Shown: positions 26,965 through 36,149, counted from the stretch's first letter. The stretch: DNA of 64,000 nucleotides from Tepidiformaceae bacterium (GCA_958295975.1 OY282446.1:2023289-2087288), one strand, 5' to 3'. Notes: a model not told the origin generated them from the sequence alone. Translations and numbers: made by a program.

Positions 26965-27486
26965 TTACCGCTGGCGGCGCACGAGGCCCGGCGCTTCCGC
27001 GGGGACGTCGCCGTTGGCGGGCGGCGCGAGGCCGGGGACGGACGCGGACGGCTTCTCCCGCGCGCACCAGGGACAGGCGCTCCAGGCGTAGTCCAGCGGA
27101 CGCCCGCAGCCCGGGCACGGGTCCTTCAGCTGCGTCAGGCAGGAGGGGCAGACGAGGTAGTCGTCGCGCACGCGCAGGCGGCAGGTGGGACAGGCCTTCT
27201 GGTCCTCGAGGTCCTGCAGGATGGCCTCTTCCTCAAGGGTGCGCTCGTACAGTTCGGTGAGCGTCTGGCGGGGGCGCAGGATGAGGTAGACCCAGTAGCC
27301 TGGCAGGAAGAAGGCGAGGGCCAGCACCACGGCCACGATCTGCATGATGGGGTCGCGCGTGCGCTGGCGGATGTCGCGGTAGACCCAGAAGATGAGGGCC
27401 ACCCAGATGACGGCGAGGTAGACGGCCAGCACGGTGACGACGAGGCGCAGGGTTTCTTCCCACGAACCGCCGGGCCAGTCGAACAT
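26965..27486 (-). CDS. Membrane protein with double zinc ribbon
   Basis: A 173-residue protein. Two membrane helices (about 13-35 and 46-69) precede a charged stretch (YERTLEEEAILQDLEDQ). Next are two Cys4-type zinc ribbons, CPTCRLRV...CPSC and CPGCGRPL...CPWC, together 100-145. This layout is common in small uncharacterised Chloroflexota membrane proteins. A TAGGAT box (27546-27541, minus) lies about 55 bases before the ATG. The 70-base stretch between its stop and argH holds only a weak GC hairpin. Function is unknown; the ribbons suggest protein or nucleic acid contact on the cytoplasmic side. Confidence 0.8.
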   Translation of the reverse strand: MFDWPGGSWEETLRLVVTVLAVYLAVIWVALIFWVYRDIRQRTRDPIMQIVAVVLALAFFLPGYWVYLILRPRQTLTELYERTLEEEAILQDLEDQKACPTCRLRVRDDYLVCPSCLTQLKDPCPGCGRPLDYAWSACPWCAREKPSASVPGLAPPANGDVPAEAPGLVRRQR

Positions 27487-27622
27487 GCGCGGCTCCCGCT
27501 TTCCGGGCCGCGCCAGCCGCGCGGCCTCCCCGCGCCGTCCATCCTACACCATCCGCCCGCGGGCGCGCGAGGAAACGGCGCAGGCGGGTGATCCGTTTCG
27601 CGCGCGTGCGGGCGGGCTGGCG

Positions 27623-27628
27623 TACGAT
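27623..27628 (+). promoter_or_regulatory. -10 box of pcrA (TACGAT)
   Basis: TACGAT ends seven bases before GTG 27636, another leaderless-type start. The ATG at 27627 overlaps the box and is therefore a less likely start. Confidence 0.5.
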
Positions 27629-27635
27629 GGGCGGC

Positions 27636-29828
27636 GTGACGAACGCCCCGCCCCCGCCGCCCGGCGACGGCCTCAACCCGCAGCAGCGCGCCGCCATCGA
27701 GCATCCGGCGGGGGCGCAGCTGATCGTGGCGGGGCCGGGCAGCGGCAAGACGCGCGTCATCGCCCACCGCATCGCGTGGCTGGTGGAGGAGCGGGGCGTC
27801 ATCCCCTGGCGCATCCTCGCCGTCACCTTCACGAACCGCGCGGCGCGGGAGATGCGCGAGCGCGCGGGGGCGCTGCTGGGCGAGCGCGCGGCGGACCTGC
27901 ACCTCGGCACCTTCCATTCCATGTGCGCGCGCTGGCTGCGCATCCACGGCGAGGCCATCGGCCTCTCGCCCGACTACGTGATCTACGACGACGCGGACCA
28001 GCAGACGCTGATGAAGCGCGTGCTGGAGGAGCTGCGCGTCGATCCGCGCCGCTACCCGCCGCGCTCCGTGCTGAACGCGATCTCGCGCGCGAAGAGCGAG
28101 CTGCGCGGCCCGGAGTCGCTCGAAGGGCGCTCGGGCAGCTACTTCGAGGAGGTGGTGGCGCGCGCCTTCCCCCGCTACCGCGACGCGCTGCGGGCCGCGT
28201 CCGCGCTCGATTTCGACGACCTGCTGGCGGAGACGGTGCGCCTCTTCCGCGAGTCGGAGGAGGCGCTGGAGCGGCGCGCGGGGCAGTACCTGCATGTGCT
28301 CGTGGACGAGTTCCAGGACACGAATCCGGCGCAGTACGCGCTCACGCGGCAGCTGGCGTCCGTGCACGGCAACGTCTGCGTGGTGGGCGACCCCGACCAG
28401 AGCATCTACTCGTGGCGGGCGGCGGACGCGCGCAACACGCGCCACTTCCTGCGCGATTTCCCCGAAGCAGAGACGCACCTGCTGGAGCAGAACTACCGCT
28501 CGACGCAGCCCATCCTCGACGCCGCCAGCGCCGTCATCGCCAACAACGCGAGCCACATCGAGCGCGACCTCTGGAGCGAGCGCCGCGCGGGCCGCGCGCT
28601 CACCGCGCACGAGGCCTGGAACGACGAGGCCGAGGGCGAGTTCGTGGCGCGCGAGACGGGGCGGCTGACGGCGGCGGGCCGCGCGCGCGGCGAGATCGCC
28701 GTGCTCTACCGCACGAACGCGCAGTCGCGCCCCATCGAGGACGCGCTCGTGCGGCATCGCATCCCCTACCGCCTCATCGGCGGCGTGCGCTTCTACCAGC
28801 GGCGCGAGATCAAGGACCTCGTGGCCTACCTGCGGCTGACGCACAACCGCCTCGACGAGGCCAGCCTGCTGCGCGTCATCAACGTGCCCGCGCGCGGCAT
28901 CGGCGACGTCACGGTGGCGCGGCTGGCGGAGTACGCGGCTGAGACCGGGCTGGCCCTCTGGGACGCCTGCGAGGCGGCGGCGCGGGGCGAACCGGTGGCG
29001 GGCGTGGGCGCGCGTTCCGCCGCCGCCGTGCGCCGCTTCGTGGCCGCCATCGAGGCCATGCGCGCCGAACGCGAGCGCCCCCTCGCCGAGCTGCTCGACC
29101 TCGTGCTGCTCGAAAGCGGCTACGTCGAATACCTGCGCGACCGCGAGGAGGGGGCGGAGGAGCGCGAGGAGAACGTGCTCCAGCTGCGCTCCGTGATGGC
29201 GCAGTACGAGGACACCACCGGCGGCGGCGCGGGCGACCTCGCCAGCTTCCTGCAGGACGTGGCGCTGGTGGCCGACGTGGACGAGCTGGAGGGCGGCGGC
29301 GAGGCGATCACGCTGATCACGCTGCATGCGGCCAAGGGGCTGGAGTTCCCCGTCGTCTTCCTCACGGGCATGGAGGAGGGCGTGCTGCCGCACATCCGCT
29401 CGTTCGACGATCCGCGGCAGATGGAGGAGGAGCGCCGCCTCGCCTACGTGGGCATCACGCGCGCGGGGGACGCGGTCTACCTGACGCGCGCGCACCGGCG
29501 CTACCTCGGCGGGCGGCCGCTGGCCAATCCGCCCTCGCGCTTCCTCGCCGAGATCCCCGACCACCTGCTCCAGCCCTGGCGGCACGGCGCCGACCGGGGG
29601 GTGCGCGCGGCGGCGCCCGAAGCCGAGCCGGCGCCCGCCGGTCCCGTGGCCGTCGCCGCCGTCGATGCGCGCTGGAAGGCGGGCGAGCGCGTGGCCCACG
29701 CCACCTTCGGCGAGGGCGTGGTCGTGAGCTGCCAGGAACGGCGCGGCGACGTGGAGGTGGTGGTGGCCTTCGAGCGCGCGGGCGTGAAGCGCCTGCTGCA
29801 GAGCCTCGCCCCGCTGAAACGCGCGTAG
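27636..29828 (+). CDS. pcrA: ATP-dependent 3'-5' DNA helicase, UvrD/PcrA family
   Basis: A 730-residue superfamily 1 helicase acting in nucleotide excision repair and replication restart. Motif I is AGPGSGKTR (Lys38), motif Ia ILAVTFTNRAAREM, motif II LVDEFQDTN near 230, motif III GDPDQSIYSWRAAD, motif IV LEQNYRST, motif V TLHAAKGLEFPVVFL and motif VI EEERRLAYVGITRA. The C-terminal 55 residues (WKAGERVAHATFGEGVVVS) form the Tudor-like domain that binds RNA polymerase in PcrA. All motifs are intact. Confidence 0.96.
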   Translation: MTNAPPPPPGDGLNPQQRAAIEHPAGAQLIVAGPGSGKTRVIAHRIAWLVEERGVIPWRILAVTFTNRAAREMRERAGALLGERAADLHLGTFHSMCARWLRIHGEAIGLSPDYVIYDDADQQTLMKRVLEELRVDPRRYPPRSVLNAISRAKSELRGPESLEGRSGSYFEEVVARAFPRYRDALRAASALDFDDLLAETVRLFRESEEALERRAGQYLHVLVDEFQDTNPAQYALTRQLASVHGNVCVVGDPDQSIYSWRAADARNTRHFLRDFPEAETHLLEQNYRSTQPILDAASAVIANNASHIERDLWSERRAGRALTAHEAWNDEAEGEFVARETGRLTAAGRARGEIAVLYRTNAQSRPIEDALVRHRIPYRLIGGVRFYQRREIKDLVAYLRLTHNRLDEASLLRVINVPARGIGDVTVARLAEYAAETGLALWDACEAAARGEPVAGVGARSAAAVRRFVAAIEAMRAERERPLAELLDLVLLESGYVEYLRDREEGAEEREENVLQLRSVMAQYEDTTGGGAGDLASFLQDVALVADVDELEGGGEAITLITLHAAKGLEFPVVFLTGMEEGVLPHIRSFDDPRQMEEERRLAYVGITRAGDAVYLTRAHRRYLGGRPLANPPSRFLAEIPDHLLQPWRHGADRGVRAAAPEAEPAPAGPVAVAAVDARWKAGERVAHATFGEGVVVSCQERRGDVEVVVAFERAGVKRLLQSLAPLKRA

Positions 29829-29834
29829 GCCCTG

Positions 29835-30314
29835 CTATTCCGCCGGGCGCTTCGGCACCATCACCTTGCGCGTGAAGGTGAGCACGGTTTCGTCGCGCTG
29901 GTTGTAGCCGCGCGTCTCCACCGTGACGATGCCGCGGTCGGGCCGCGAGCGCGATTCCGCCTTGTCCGTCACCGTCGTCTCCGCGTACACGGTGTCGCCG
30001 TGGAAGGTGGGGGCCGTGTGCCGCAGCGACTCGACCTCAAGGTTGGCGATGGCCTTCCCCGAAATCTCCGTGACGGTCATGCCGAAGACGATGGAGTAGA
30101 CCAGCGTGCCCACCACCACGTTGCGCCCGAACTGCGTCTCCTCTTCGGCGTAGCGCGCGTCGATGTGCAGGGGATGGTGGTTCATGGTCTGCATGCAGTG
30201 AAGCACGTCGTCGTACTCGGTGATGGTGCGTCCGGGCCAGTGGCGGAAGACGTCGCCGACCGCGAACTCCTCGTAGTAGCGTCCGAAGGACTGGCGCCCG
30301 TCGTGGATGGTCAT
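29835..30314 (-). CDS. MaoC-like hotdog dehydratase
   Basis: A 159-residue single hotdog-fold protein of the (R)-specific enoyl-CoA hydratase/MaoC group. The hydratase-2 elements are RTITEYDDVLHCMQTMNHHPLH (the catalytic D-x4-H has become DD...N-H-H-P-L-H), FGRNVVVGTLVYSIVFGMTV and FHGDTVYAETTV. It is close to single-domain mesaconyl-CoA or itaconyl-CoA-type hydratases. It is the last gene of an operon with an acyl-CoA dehydrogenase and a crotonyl-CoA reductase-like enzyme; the upstream stop overlaps its GAGGGGG ribosome binding site. Confidence 0.88.
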   Translation of the reverse strand: MTIHDGRQSFGRYYEEFAVGDVFRHWPGRTITEYDDVLHCMQTMNHHPLHIDARYAEEETQFGRNVVVGTLVYSIVFGMTVTEISGKAIANLEVESLRHTAPTFHGDTVYAETTVTDKAESRSRPDRGIVTVETRGYNQRDETVLTFTRKVMVPKRPAE

Positions 30315-30321
30315 GGCCCCC

Positions 30322-31494
30322 TCAGATGGCGTGGTCGCGCAGCAGGGCGCGCGCGATCACGATCTTCTGGATGTCGCTCGTGCCCTCGGCGATGACCATG
30401 ACGGGGGCGTCGCGGTAGTAGCGTTCGAGCGGCAGCTCCGTGCTGTAGCCCACGCCGCCGTGCAGGCGCAGCGCCTCCAGCACCACCTCCTGGCAGACCT
30501 CGGTGGCGAACAGCTTGGCCATGCCCGCGTCGAGGTCGGAGCGTTCGCCGCCGTCCTTGCGGCGGGCGGCGTCGAAGGTGAGCAGGCGGGCGGCGCGGAT
30601 TTTGGTGGCCATCTCCGCCAGCCGGATCTGCTGCGCCTGGTGCTGGGCGATGGGCTTGCCGAAGGCCACGCGCCGCTGCGCGTAGGCGATGGAGTCGTCG
30701 AAGGCGGCCTGGGCCACGCCCACGCCGCGCGCGGCCACGTTGATGCGCCCCACCTCGAGGGCGCTCATCACGTGCCGGAAGCCGCGGCCCTCCTCCCCGC
30801 CGAGCAGGTTGCCCGCGGGCACGCGCGCGTCCTCGAAGGCCAGCTCCGTGGTCTCCACGCCCTTGTAGCCCAGCTTCTCCAGCTTGCGCCCCACGGAGAA
30901 GCCCTCCGCGCCGGGCTCGACGAGGAAGGCGCTGATGCCGCGGTGGGCGGGCTCCGCCTCGGGGTCCGTCTTGGTGAGCACGAGGTAGACGCCCGCGCGC
31001 TGGCCGTTCGTGACCCACATCTTCTGGCCGTTGACGACGTAGTCGTCGCCGTCGCGCACGGCCCGCGTGCGGATGGCCTGCGCGTCGGAGCCCGCGTCCG
31101 GCTCGGTGATGCTGAGGGCGGCGCGAATGTCCGGCTCGACCATGCGCGGCAGGAAGCGCGCCTTCTGCTCCTCCGTGCCGTAGGCGTCGATGGCGTAGCC
31201 CACGAGCACGTGCGTGTTGAGCACGCCGGCGAGGCTCATCCAGCCGCGCGCCAGCTCGATGCACACGCCCGCGTAGCACTCGAAGCCGAGGTCGAGGCCG
31301 CCGTAGGCCTCCGGCACCTTGATGGCGAAGAGGCCCATGCCGGCCATGCCCGCCACCAGCGCCTCGGGGAACTCGTCGGCGTGCTCGTACTCGCTGGCCG
31401 TGGGGCGCACCTCGCGGTCCACCCAGACGCCCACGCTGGCGACGATCTCGCGGGCCACGGGATCGAGGATGTCGGTGGCGAAGTCGCGTGCCAT
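30322..31494 (-). CDS. Acyl-CoA dehydrogenase
   Basis: A 390-residue FAD enzyme that introduces an alpha-beta double bond into an acyl-CoA. Typical segments are ALSITEPDAGSDAQAIRTRA (substrate/FAD), WVTNGQRAGVYLVLTKT, ALEVGRINVAARGVGVAQAAF, RVAFGKPIAQHQAQQIRLAEM and LRLHGGVGYSTELPLERYYRD. The catalytic-base position in the C-terminal PVMVIAEGTSDIQKIVIAR holds Glu, as in short/medium-chain enzymes. The family's usual length is matched. It sits eight bases after the reductase-like gene. The acyl chain is unknown; methylsuccinyl-CoA dehydrogenases of the ethylmalonyl pathway are longer, so that role is not supported. Confidence 0.92.
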   Translation of the reverse strand: MARDFATDILDPVAREIVASVGVWVDREVRPTASEYEHADEFPEALVAGMAGMGLFAIKVPEAYGGLDLGFECYAGVCIELARGWMSLAGVLNTHVLVGYAIDAYGTEEQKARFLPRMVEPDIRAALSITEPDAGSDAQAIRTRAVRDGDDYVVNGQKMWVTNGQRAGVYLVLTKTDPEAEPAHRGISAFLVEPGAEGFSVGRKLEKLGYKGVETTELAFEDARVPAGNLLGGEEGRGFRHVMSALEVGRINVAARGVGVAQAAFDDSIAYAQRRVAFGKPIAQHQAQQIRLAEMATKIRAARLLTFDAARRKDGGERSDLDAGMAKLFATEVCQEVVLEALRLHGGVGYSTELPLERYYRDAPVMVIAEGTSDIQKIVIARALLRDHAI

Positions 31495-31502
31495 GCGCGG
31501 GG

Positions 31503-32756
31503 CTAGCGGCGTCCCTGGCCCTCGGCGGTGGCGCCGACGAGGATGGCCATGTTGCCGTCGGGATGGCGGTTCTCGAACATGAGCTGGTGGCACGCGCCCG
31601 TCTCCGCGAAGGGGAAGACGCGCGAGAGGCAGGGGTCGATCCCGCCCGCGCGCACGAGGTCGTTGAAGGCCCCGGCCTCGCCGTCGTTGGCGAAATGCGA
31701 GCCCTGGAAGCGCTTCTGCCGCATCCACAGGTAGCGCAGGTCGACGTCGGCGTTGTAGCCGGTGGTGCCCGCGCAGATGACGACCATGCCGCCCGTGTCG
31801 CAGACGAACACGGAGGTGGGGAGCGTGTCCTCGCCGGGGTGCTCGAAGACGATGCGGGGGTTGCGGCGCTCGCCGAGCGCGTCCCAGATGGCCTTGCCGA
31901 AGGCGCGCGCGCCCTTCTGGAACTCGCCCATGCCCGCCTGGTCCTCCCAGCCGGGCAGGCGGCCCCAGTGCGAGAAGCGCTTGCGGTTGATGTAGCCCGC
32001 GGCCCCCAGCTTCATGCAGAACTCGCCCTTGGCGTCGCTGGAGACGACGGCGACGGGCCGGGCCCCCTCGAGCGCGGCCAGCTGGATGGCCATGGAGCCG
32101 AGGCCGCCCGCGCCGCCCCACACGAGCACGGCGTCGCCCTCGCGCACCGCGTGCGGCGCCCAGGAGTGCAGCATGCGGTAGGCGGTGGCGCCCACGAGCG
32201 TGGGGGCGGCGGCCTCCTCCCAGGAGAGGTGCGGGGCCTTGGGCATGCACTGGTGCGCCTGCGCGCGCGTGAACTGCGCGAACGAGCCCCAGTTCGTCTC
32301 GTAGCCCCAGATGCGGAAGGACGGGTCGAACATGGGGTCCCCGCCCGCGGTCACGCCGGGCGCGTGCACGTCCCAGGAGCCGCAGTGGATGACGACCTCG
32401 TCGCCCACGCGCACGTTGGTCACGTTCTCGCCCACGGCGTAGACGATGCCGGAGGCGTCGGAGCCGCCGATGTGGAAGTCCTCGGCCTCGCCCGCCTTCT
32501 GGCGGCTGGCGATGACGTCGATGGGCAGGCCGCGCCCGGCCCACACGTTGTTGTAGTTGACGCCCGCGGCCATGACGTAGACGAGGGCGTCGTCGGGGCG
32601 GAGCGGGGGCACGGGGACCGTCTCGGGCGCGAACGCCTGTTGCGGCTCGCCGAAACGGGACTGGCGGATGAGCTGCGCATGCATCAGGCGCGGCACGACG
32701 CCCGGCGGCGGCGCCTCGCCAAGGGGGTAGAGCTCCGGGTCGCTCTCGCTGGTCAT
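31503..32756 (-). CDS. ccr: Crotonyl-CoA carboxylase/reductase-like medium-chain dehydrogenase
   Basis: The 417-residue zinc-free MDR-superfamily protein belongs to the Ccr family, which reduces (and can reductively carboxylate) enoyl-CoAs with NADPH. Family marks are [56 protein letters not shown], the nucleotide-binding [16 protein letters not shown], and [16 protein letters not shown] near the end. The length matches Ccr and exceeds simple quinone reductases. Whether the CO2-anchoring residues are kept needs an alignment. ATG 32756 has AAGGGA upstream and a TACGCT box (32779-32774) 17 bases before it. It leads the three-gene operon with acyl-CoA dehydrogenase and MaoC. Confidence 0.85.
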   Translation of the reverse strand: MTSESDPELYPLGEAPPPGVVPRLMHAQLIRQSRFGEPQQAFAPETVPVPPLRPDDALVYVMAAGVNYNNVWAGRGLPIDVIASRQKAGEAEDFHIGGSDASGIVYAVGENVTNVRVGDEVVIHCGSWDVHAPGVTAGGDPMFDPSFRIWGYETNWGSFAQFTRAQAHQCMPKAPHLSWEEAAAPTLVGATAYRMLHSWAPHAVREGDAVLVWGGAGGLGSMAIQLAALEGARPVAVVSSDAKGEFCMKLGAAGYINRKRFSHWGRLPGWEDQAGMGEFQKGARAFGKAIWDALGERRNPRIVFEHPGEDTLPTSVFVCDTGGMVVICAGTTGYNADVDLRYLWMRQKRFQGSHFANDGEAGAFNDLVRAGGIDPCLSRVFPFAETGACHQLMFENRHPDGNMAILVGATAEGQGRR

Positions 32757-32837
32757 GCGGTCCCTTGCGCGGGAGCGTAGCCCCAATCCCGCGAACGCGC
32801 CAGCGCGGGCGGCGTTGGCCCGTCAGCAGTCCGGCTT

Positions 32838-32850
32838 CCCGCAACGCGGG
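32838..32850 (-). terminator. Short GC hairpin after serS
   Basis: CCCGC-AAC-GCGGG forms a five-base-pair stem eight bases beyond the serS stop. There is no T-run. It lies in the 102-base gap between the serS operon and the ccr operon, both on the minus strand. Confidence 0.3.
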
Positions 32851-32858
32851 CGGCCCCG

Positions 32859-34142
32859 TCAGGCGGGCGGCGGCTCCGGCTCGAGGCGCTCGCGCCCGCC
32901 CAGGTAGGGGCGCAGCACGGCGGGCACGGCGATGGACCCGTCCGCCTGCTGGTAGTGCTCGACGATGGCGATGAGCGTGCGCGGCGCGCCCAGCCCGGAG
33001 CCGTTAAGCAGGTGGGGGAAGCGCGCCCCCGCGCCCGCCTCCGGCCGGTAGCGCACGTTCGCGCGGCGCGCCTGGAAGTCGCGCGTGTTCGAGACCGAGC
33101 TCACCTCCAGCCACTCCTCCGCGCCCGGCGCCCACAGCTCCACGTCGAACCCCGTGGCGGCCTTGAAATCGAGGTCGCCCGAACAGAGCCGGAGCACGCG
33201 GTAGGGGATCTCCAGCGCCGCGGCGAGGGCGCAGGCGCGCGCCAGCAGGGCCTCCAGCTCGGCCCCGCTCTCCTCCGGCTCGCAGTAGACGAACAGCTCG
33301 ACCTTCTCGAACTGGTGCACGCGTTTGATGCCGCGCGTGTCGCGCCCCGCGCTCATCTTCTCGCGGCGGAAGCAGGGCGTGTGCGCCACCAGCCGCTGGG
33401 GCAGCGCCCCCGGCGGCAGCAGCTCCCCGCGGTAGAGGTTGGCGAACGGCGCCTCCGCCGTGGGCGCGAACAGGTAGTCCTCTTCCTCGTCGCGGTAGAG
33501 GTTCTCGCGGAATTTGGGCAGATGGCCGGAGGCGCGGAACGACTCCTCCGTGAGCATGTAGGGCAGATAGTGCTCGACGAAGCCGGCCTCGACGTGGGCG
33601 TCGATCATCCACTGGATCATGGCGCGATGGAGGCGCGCGAGGCCTCCCCGAAGCACGAAGAAGCGCGATCCCGCCATGCGCGCGCCGCGGGCCAGGTCGA
33701 GCCCGCCCAGCCGCTCGCCCAGTTCCCAGTGGGGCAGGGGCGCGAAGCCGAACGCGCGCCGCTCGCCTGCCTCGCGCACGACCACGTTGCCCGATTCGTC
33801 CGCGCCCCGCGGCGTGTCCGGGTCGACCACGTTGGGCACTTCGAGCAGGCGCTCGTCGAGGGCGCTCGCGGCCTCGCGCAGGCGCTCCTCAAGGCCGCCG
33901 ATGCGCTCGCCCAGCGCGCGCGCGGCCTCGATCCGGCGGGCGCGTTCGGCGGCGTCCTTCGTCGCGCCGATGGCCTTGCTGGCGGCGTTGCGTTCGGCGC
34001 GCAGATCCTCCACCTCGCGCAGGAGGGCGCCCCGCCGCGCGGCCAGCTCCACGATCTCGTCCAGCGGCGCGTCTGCCCCGCGCGCGGCGAGGTCGGCGCG
34101 GACCCGTTCGAGGTTGTCGCGGATGAAGGCGGCGCTGAGCAC
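32859..34142 (-). CDS. serS: Seryl-tRNA synthetase
   Basis: It charges tRNA-Ser (and tRNA-Sec). The 427-residue class II synthetase begins with the long antiparallel coiled-coil arm (about 28-105, ALLREVEDLRAERNAASKAI) that grips the tRNA-Ser variable arm. The catalytic domain follows: TAEAPFANLYRGE (serine-binding TXE loop), motif 2 FRREKMSAGRDTRGIKRVHQFEKVE and motif 3 HLLNGSGLGAPRTLIAIVEHYQ. GTG 34142 starts two bases after the Nudix stop, so translation is coupled. It is the last gene of greA-lysS-Nudix-serS. Confidence 0.97.
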   Translation of the reverse strand: MLSAAFIRDNLERVRADLAARGADAPLDEIVELAARRGALLREVEDLRAERNAASKAIGATKDAAERARRIEAARALGERIGGLEERLREAASALDERLLEVPNVVDPDTPRGADESGNVVVREAGERRAFGFAPLPHWELGERLGGLDLARGARMAGSRFFVLRGGLARLHRAMIQWMIDAHVEAGFVEHYLPYMLTEESFRASGHLPKFRENLYRDEEEDYLFAPTAEAPFANLYRGELLPPGALPQRLVAHTPCFRREKMSAGRDTRGIKRVHQFEKVELFVYCEPEESGAELEALLARACALAAALEIPYRVLRLCSGDLDFKAATGFDVELWAPGAEEWLEVSSVSNTRDFQARRANVRYRPEAGAGARFPHLLNGSGLGAPRTLIAIVEHYQQADGSIAVPAVLRPYLGGRERLEPEPPPA

Positions 34143-34144
34143 GG

Positions 34145-34645
34145 CTACTCCGGGGCCGCGGCCGTGAGCGCCCGCACTCCGAGCAGCCGCACATCGCCGG
34201 CGACGGCCACGAGCGTACCATCGGGCGCGGGCAGGGCCAACGCGCCCGCCAGCGTGCGCGCGTCCACCCAGCGGTGGGGCCCGTGCGGGATGGGCGCGTC
34301 GAACGCCACCGGCGCCGTCGCGCGCGTGAAGTAAACGTGGTCGATGTGCTGGTGGAAGGGCTGATCGTCGCGCACGATGTCCTCGATCAGAATGACGGCG
34401 GGCGGGGGCAGCACCTCCGGACCGTCGCAGGCGGGCAGGTCGGGCGGCGCGATCACGGCCACCTCCAGCCCCGCCTCCTCCAGCGCCTCGCGGAGGGCGG
34501 TCTGCACGGGATCCTCGTTCGGCTCGCTGTGGCCCCCGGGCGGCAGCCACATGCGCAGCTTCGCGTGCCAGAGCAGGAGCGTGCGCCCCGCCGCCGTGAC
34601 GTAGGCCGTGCCCGTGTGGTGCCGCTCCAGCGGCTCAGCGGCCAT
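34145..34645 (-). CDS. Nudix hydrolase
   Basis: A 166-residue protein with a canonical Nudix box: GGHSEPNEDPVQTALREALE with EEAGL following matches G-x5-E-x7-R-E-U-x-E-E-x-G-U (residues about 38-60). The box is preceded by LLLWHAKLRMWLPPGG. It hydrolyses a nucleoside diphosphate linked to another group; the substrate is not shown. It overlaps lysS by 11 bases and ends two bases before serS. Its placement between two synthetase genes suggests a link to by-products of aminoacylation such as diadenosine polyphosphates, an inference from position only. Confidence 0.9.
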   Translation of the reverse strand: MAAEPLERHHTGTAYVTAAGRTLLLWHAKLRMWLPPGGHSEPNEDPVQTALREALEEAGLEVAVIAPPDLPACDGPEVLPPPAVILIEDIVRDDQPFHQHIDHVYFTRATAPVAFDAPIPHGPHRWVDARTLAGALALPAPDGTLVAVAGDVRLLGVRALTAAAPE

Positions 34646-36149
34646 CGCGCGCCCGGCGGTGCTGGGGGAAGAGGATGACCTCGCGGATGCTCGTCTGGCC
34701 CGTGAGCAGCATGACCAGGCGGTCGATGCCGAGCCCCAGCCCGCCCGCAGGCGGCATCCCGTGTTCGAGCGCCAGCAGGAAATCCTCGTCGGCGAGCTCG
34801 ACCTCCTCGTCGCCCGCCGCGCGCAGCGCCCGCTGCGCCTCGAAGCGCTCGCGCTGGTCCACCGGATCGTTCAGCTCCGAATAGGCGTTGGCGATCTCGA
34901 AGCCCCCGACGAAGGCCTCGAAGCGCTCCACCAGCCCGGGCGCGTCCGCCTTGCGCTTGGCCAGCGGCGACAGCTCGACGGGGTAGTCCAGCAGGAAGGT
35001 GGGCTGGATCAGGTGCGGCTCCGCCAGCTGGCTCACGGCCACGTCGATCAGCTTCGCGCGGCTGGCGGCGGCGGGCGCGTCGAGGCCGCGGCGGCGCAGC
35101 TCCGCGCGCAGCGCCTCCGTATCGCCGAAGGCGTCGAGGTCGAAGTCGCCGTACTCGCGCAGGGCCTCGTGGAAGGTGATCCGCCGCCAGGGCGGGCGCA
35201 GGTCGATGTCGTGGTCGCCGAACCGCACCGACGTCGATCCCGCCGTCTCCGCGGCCACGCCGCCGACCAGTTCCTCCACGAGCGCCGCCATGTCGCCGTA
35301 GTCGGCGTAGGCCTGGTAGAGCTCGAGCATGGTGAATTCGGGGTTGTGGCGCTGGCTGAAGCCCTCGTTGCGGAAGATGCGCCCGACCTCGTAGACGCGC
35401 TCGAAGCCGCCCACCAGCAGCCGCTTCAGGTGCAGCTCGAGGCTGACGCGCAGGTAGCGGTCCTCGCCCAGCTCGCGCGAATGCGTGCGGAAGGGGCGCG
35501 CGGCGGCCCCGCCCGCCTCCTCCTGCAGCACGGGCGTCTCCACTTCGAGGAAGCCGCGCGCGTCGAGCTCGTGGCGCACGGCGGCCACGATGCGGCTGCG
35601 CGCGCGGAAGGTTTCGCGCGTGGTCTCGTTGGCGAGCAGGTCGAGGTAGCGGCGGCGCTGGCGCTGTTCCACGTCGGCGAGGCCGTGGAACTTCTCCGGC
35701 GGCGGGCGCAGGGCCTTCGCGATCAGCCGCCACGCGGTGGCCGCCACGGTCGGCTCGCCCGTGCGCGTGCGCATAGGGGCGCCCTCCACGGCCGCGAAGT
35801 CGCCGAGGTCGAGCAGCTGCAGGCGCTCGTACGCCTCCGCGCCGAGGGCGTCGCGCCGCAGCAGCGCCTGCAGGCGGCCCGCGCCGTCGCGCAGGTCGAG
35901 AAAGCTGGCGCGGCCCATGCCCCGCCGCGCCGTCACGCGCCCGGCCACGGTCACGGACGGGAGCGCGGGGTCCGTCGCGCCGTCCGCCGCCTCCAGCAGG
36001 GCGCGCACGGCGGCGGTGGTGTGCGTGCGCGCGACGCGGGCGGGGTAGGGGTCGAGCCCGTCGCGGCGCAGCGCCTCCGCGCGCTCGACGCGCCGGGCGC
36101 GCAGGCGCTCGCCAGCCGTGGCCCCGGGGCGCTCCGGCTCCTCGCTCAT
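34635..36149 (-). CDS. lysS: Lysyl-tRNA synthetase, class II
   Basis: It charges tRNA-Lys. The 504-residue protein has an N-terminal OB-fold anticodon domain (about 65-150, VTVAGRVTARRGMGRASFLDL) and a class IIb catalytic domain. Motif 1 surrounds FLEVETPVLQ, motif 2 is GRIFRNEGFSQRHNPEFTML, and motif 3 is GLGLGIDRLVMLLTGQTSIR. Length is normal. It lies 28 bases after greA, and its end overlaps the Nudix gene by 11 bases. A lysine tRNA gene (CTT) is elsewhere in the window at 23841. Confidence 0.97.
   Translation of the reverse strand: MSEEPERPGATAGERLRARRVERAEALRRDGLDPYPARVARTHTTAAVRALLEAADGATDPALPSVTVAGRVTARRGMGRASFLDLRDGAGRLQALLRRDALGAEAYERLQLLDLGDFAAVEGAPMRTRTGEPTVAATAWRLIAKALRPPPEKFHGLADVEQRQRRRYLDLLANETTRETFRARSRIVAAVRHELDARGFLEVETPVLQEEAGGAAARPFRTHSRELGEDRYLRVSLELHLKRLLVGGFERVYEVGRIFRNEGFSQRHNPEFTMLELYQAYADYGDMAALVEELVGGVAAETAGSTSVRFGDHDIDLRPPWRRITFHEALREYGDFDLDAFGDTEALRAELRRRGLDAPAAASRAKLIDVAVSQLAEPHLIQPTFLLDYPVELSPLAKRKADAPGLVERFEAFVGGFEIANAYSELNDPVDQRERFEAQRALRAAGDEEVELADEDFLLALEHGMPPAGGLGLGIDRLVMLLTGQTSIREVILFPQHRRARDGR

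Noticed and set aside
29835-32756. Complete ethylmalonyl-CoA pathway
   Set aside because: The dehydrogenase and hydratase are much shorter than the pathway's Mcd and Mch, and mutase and epimerase genes are absent from the window.
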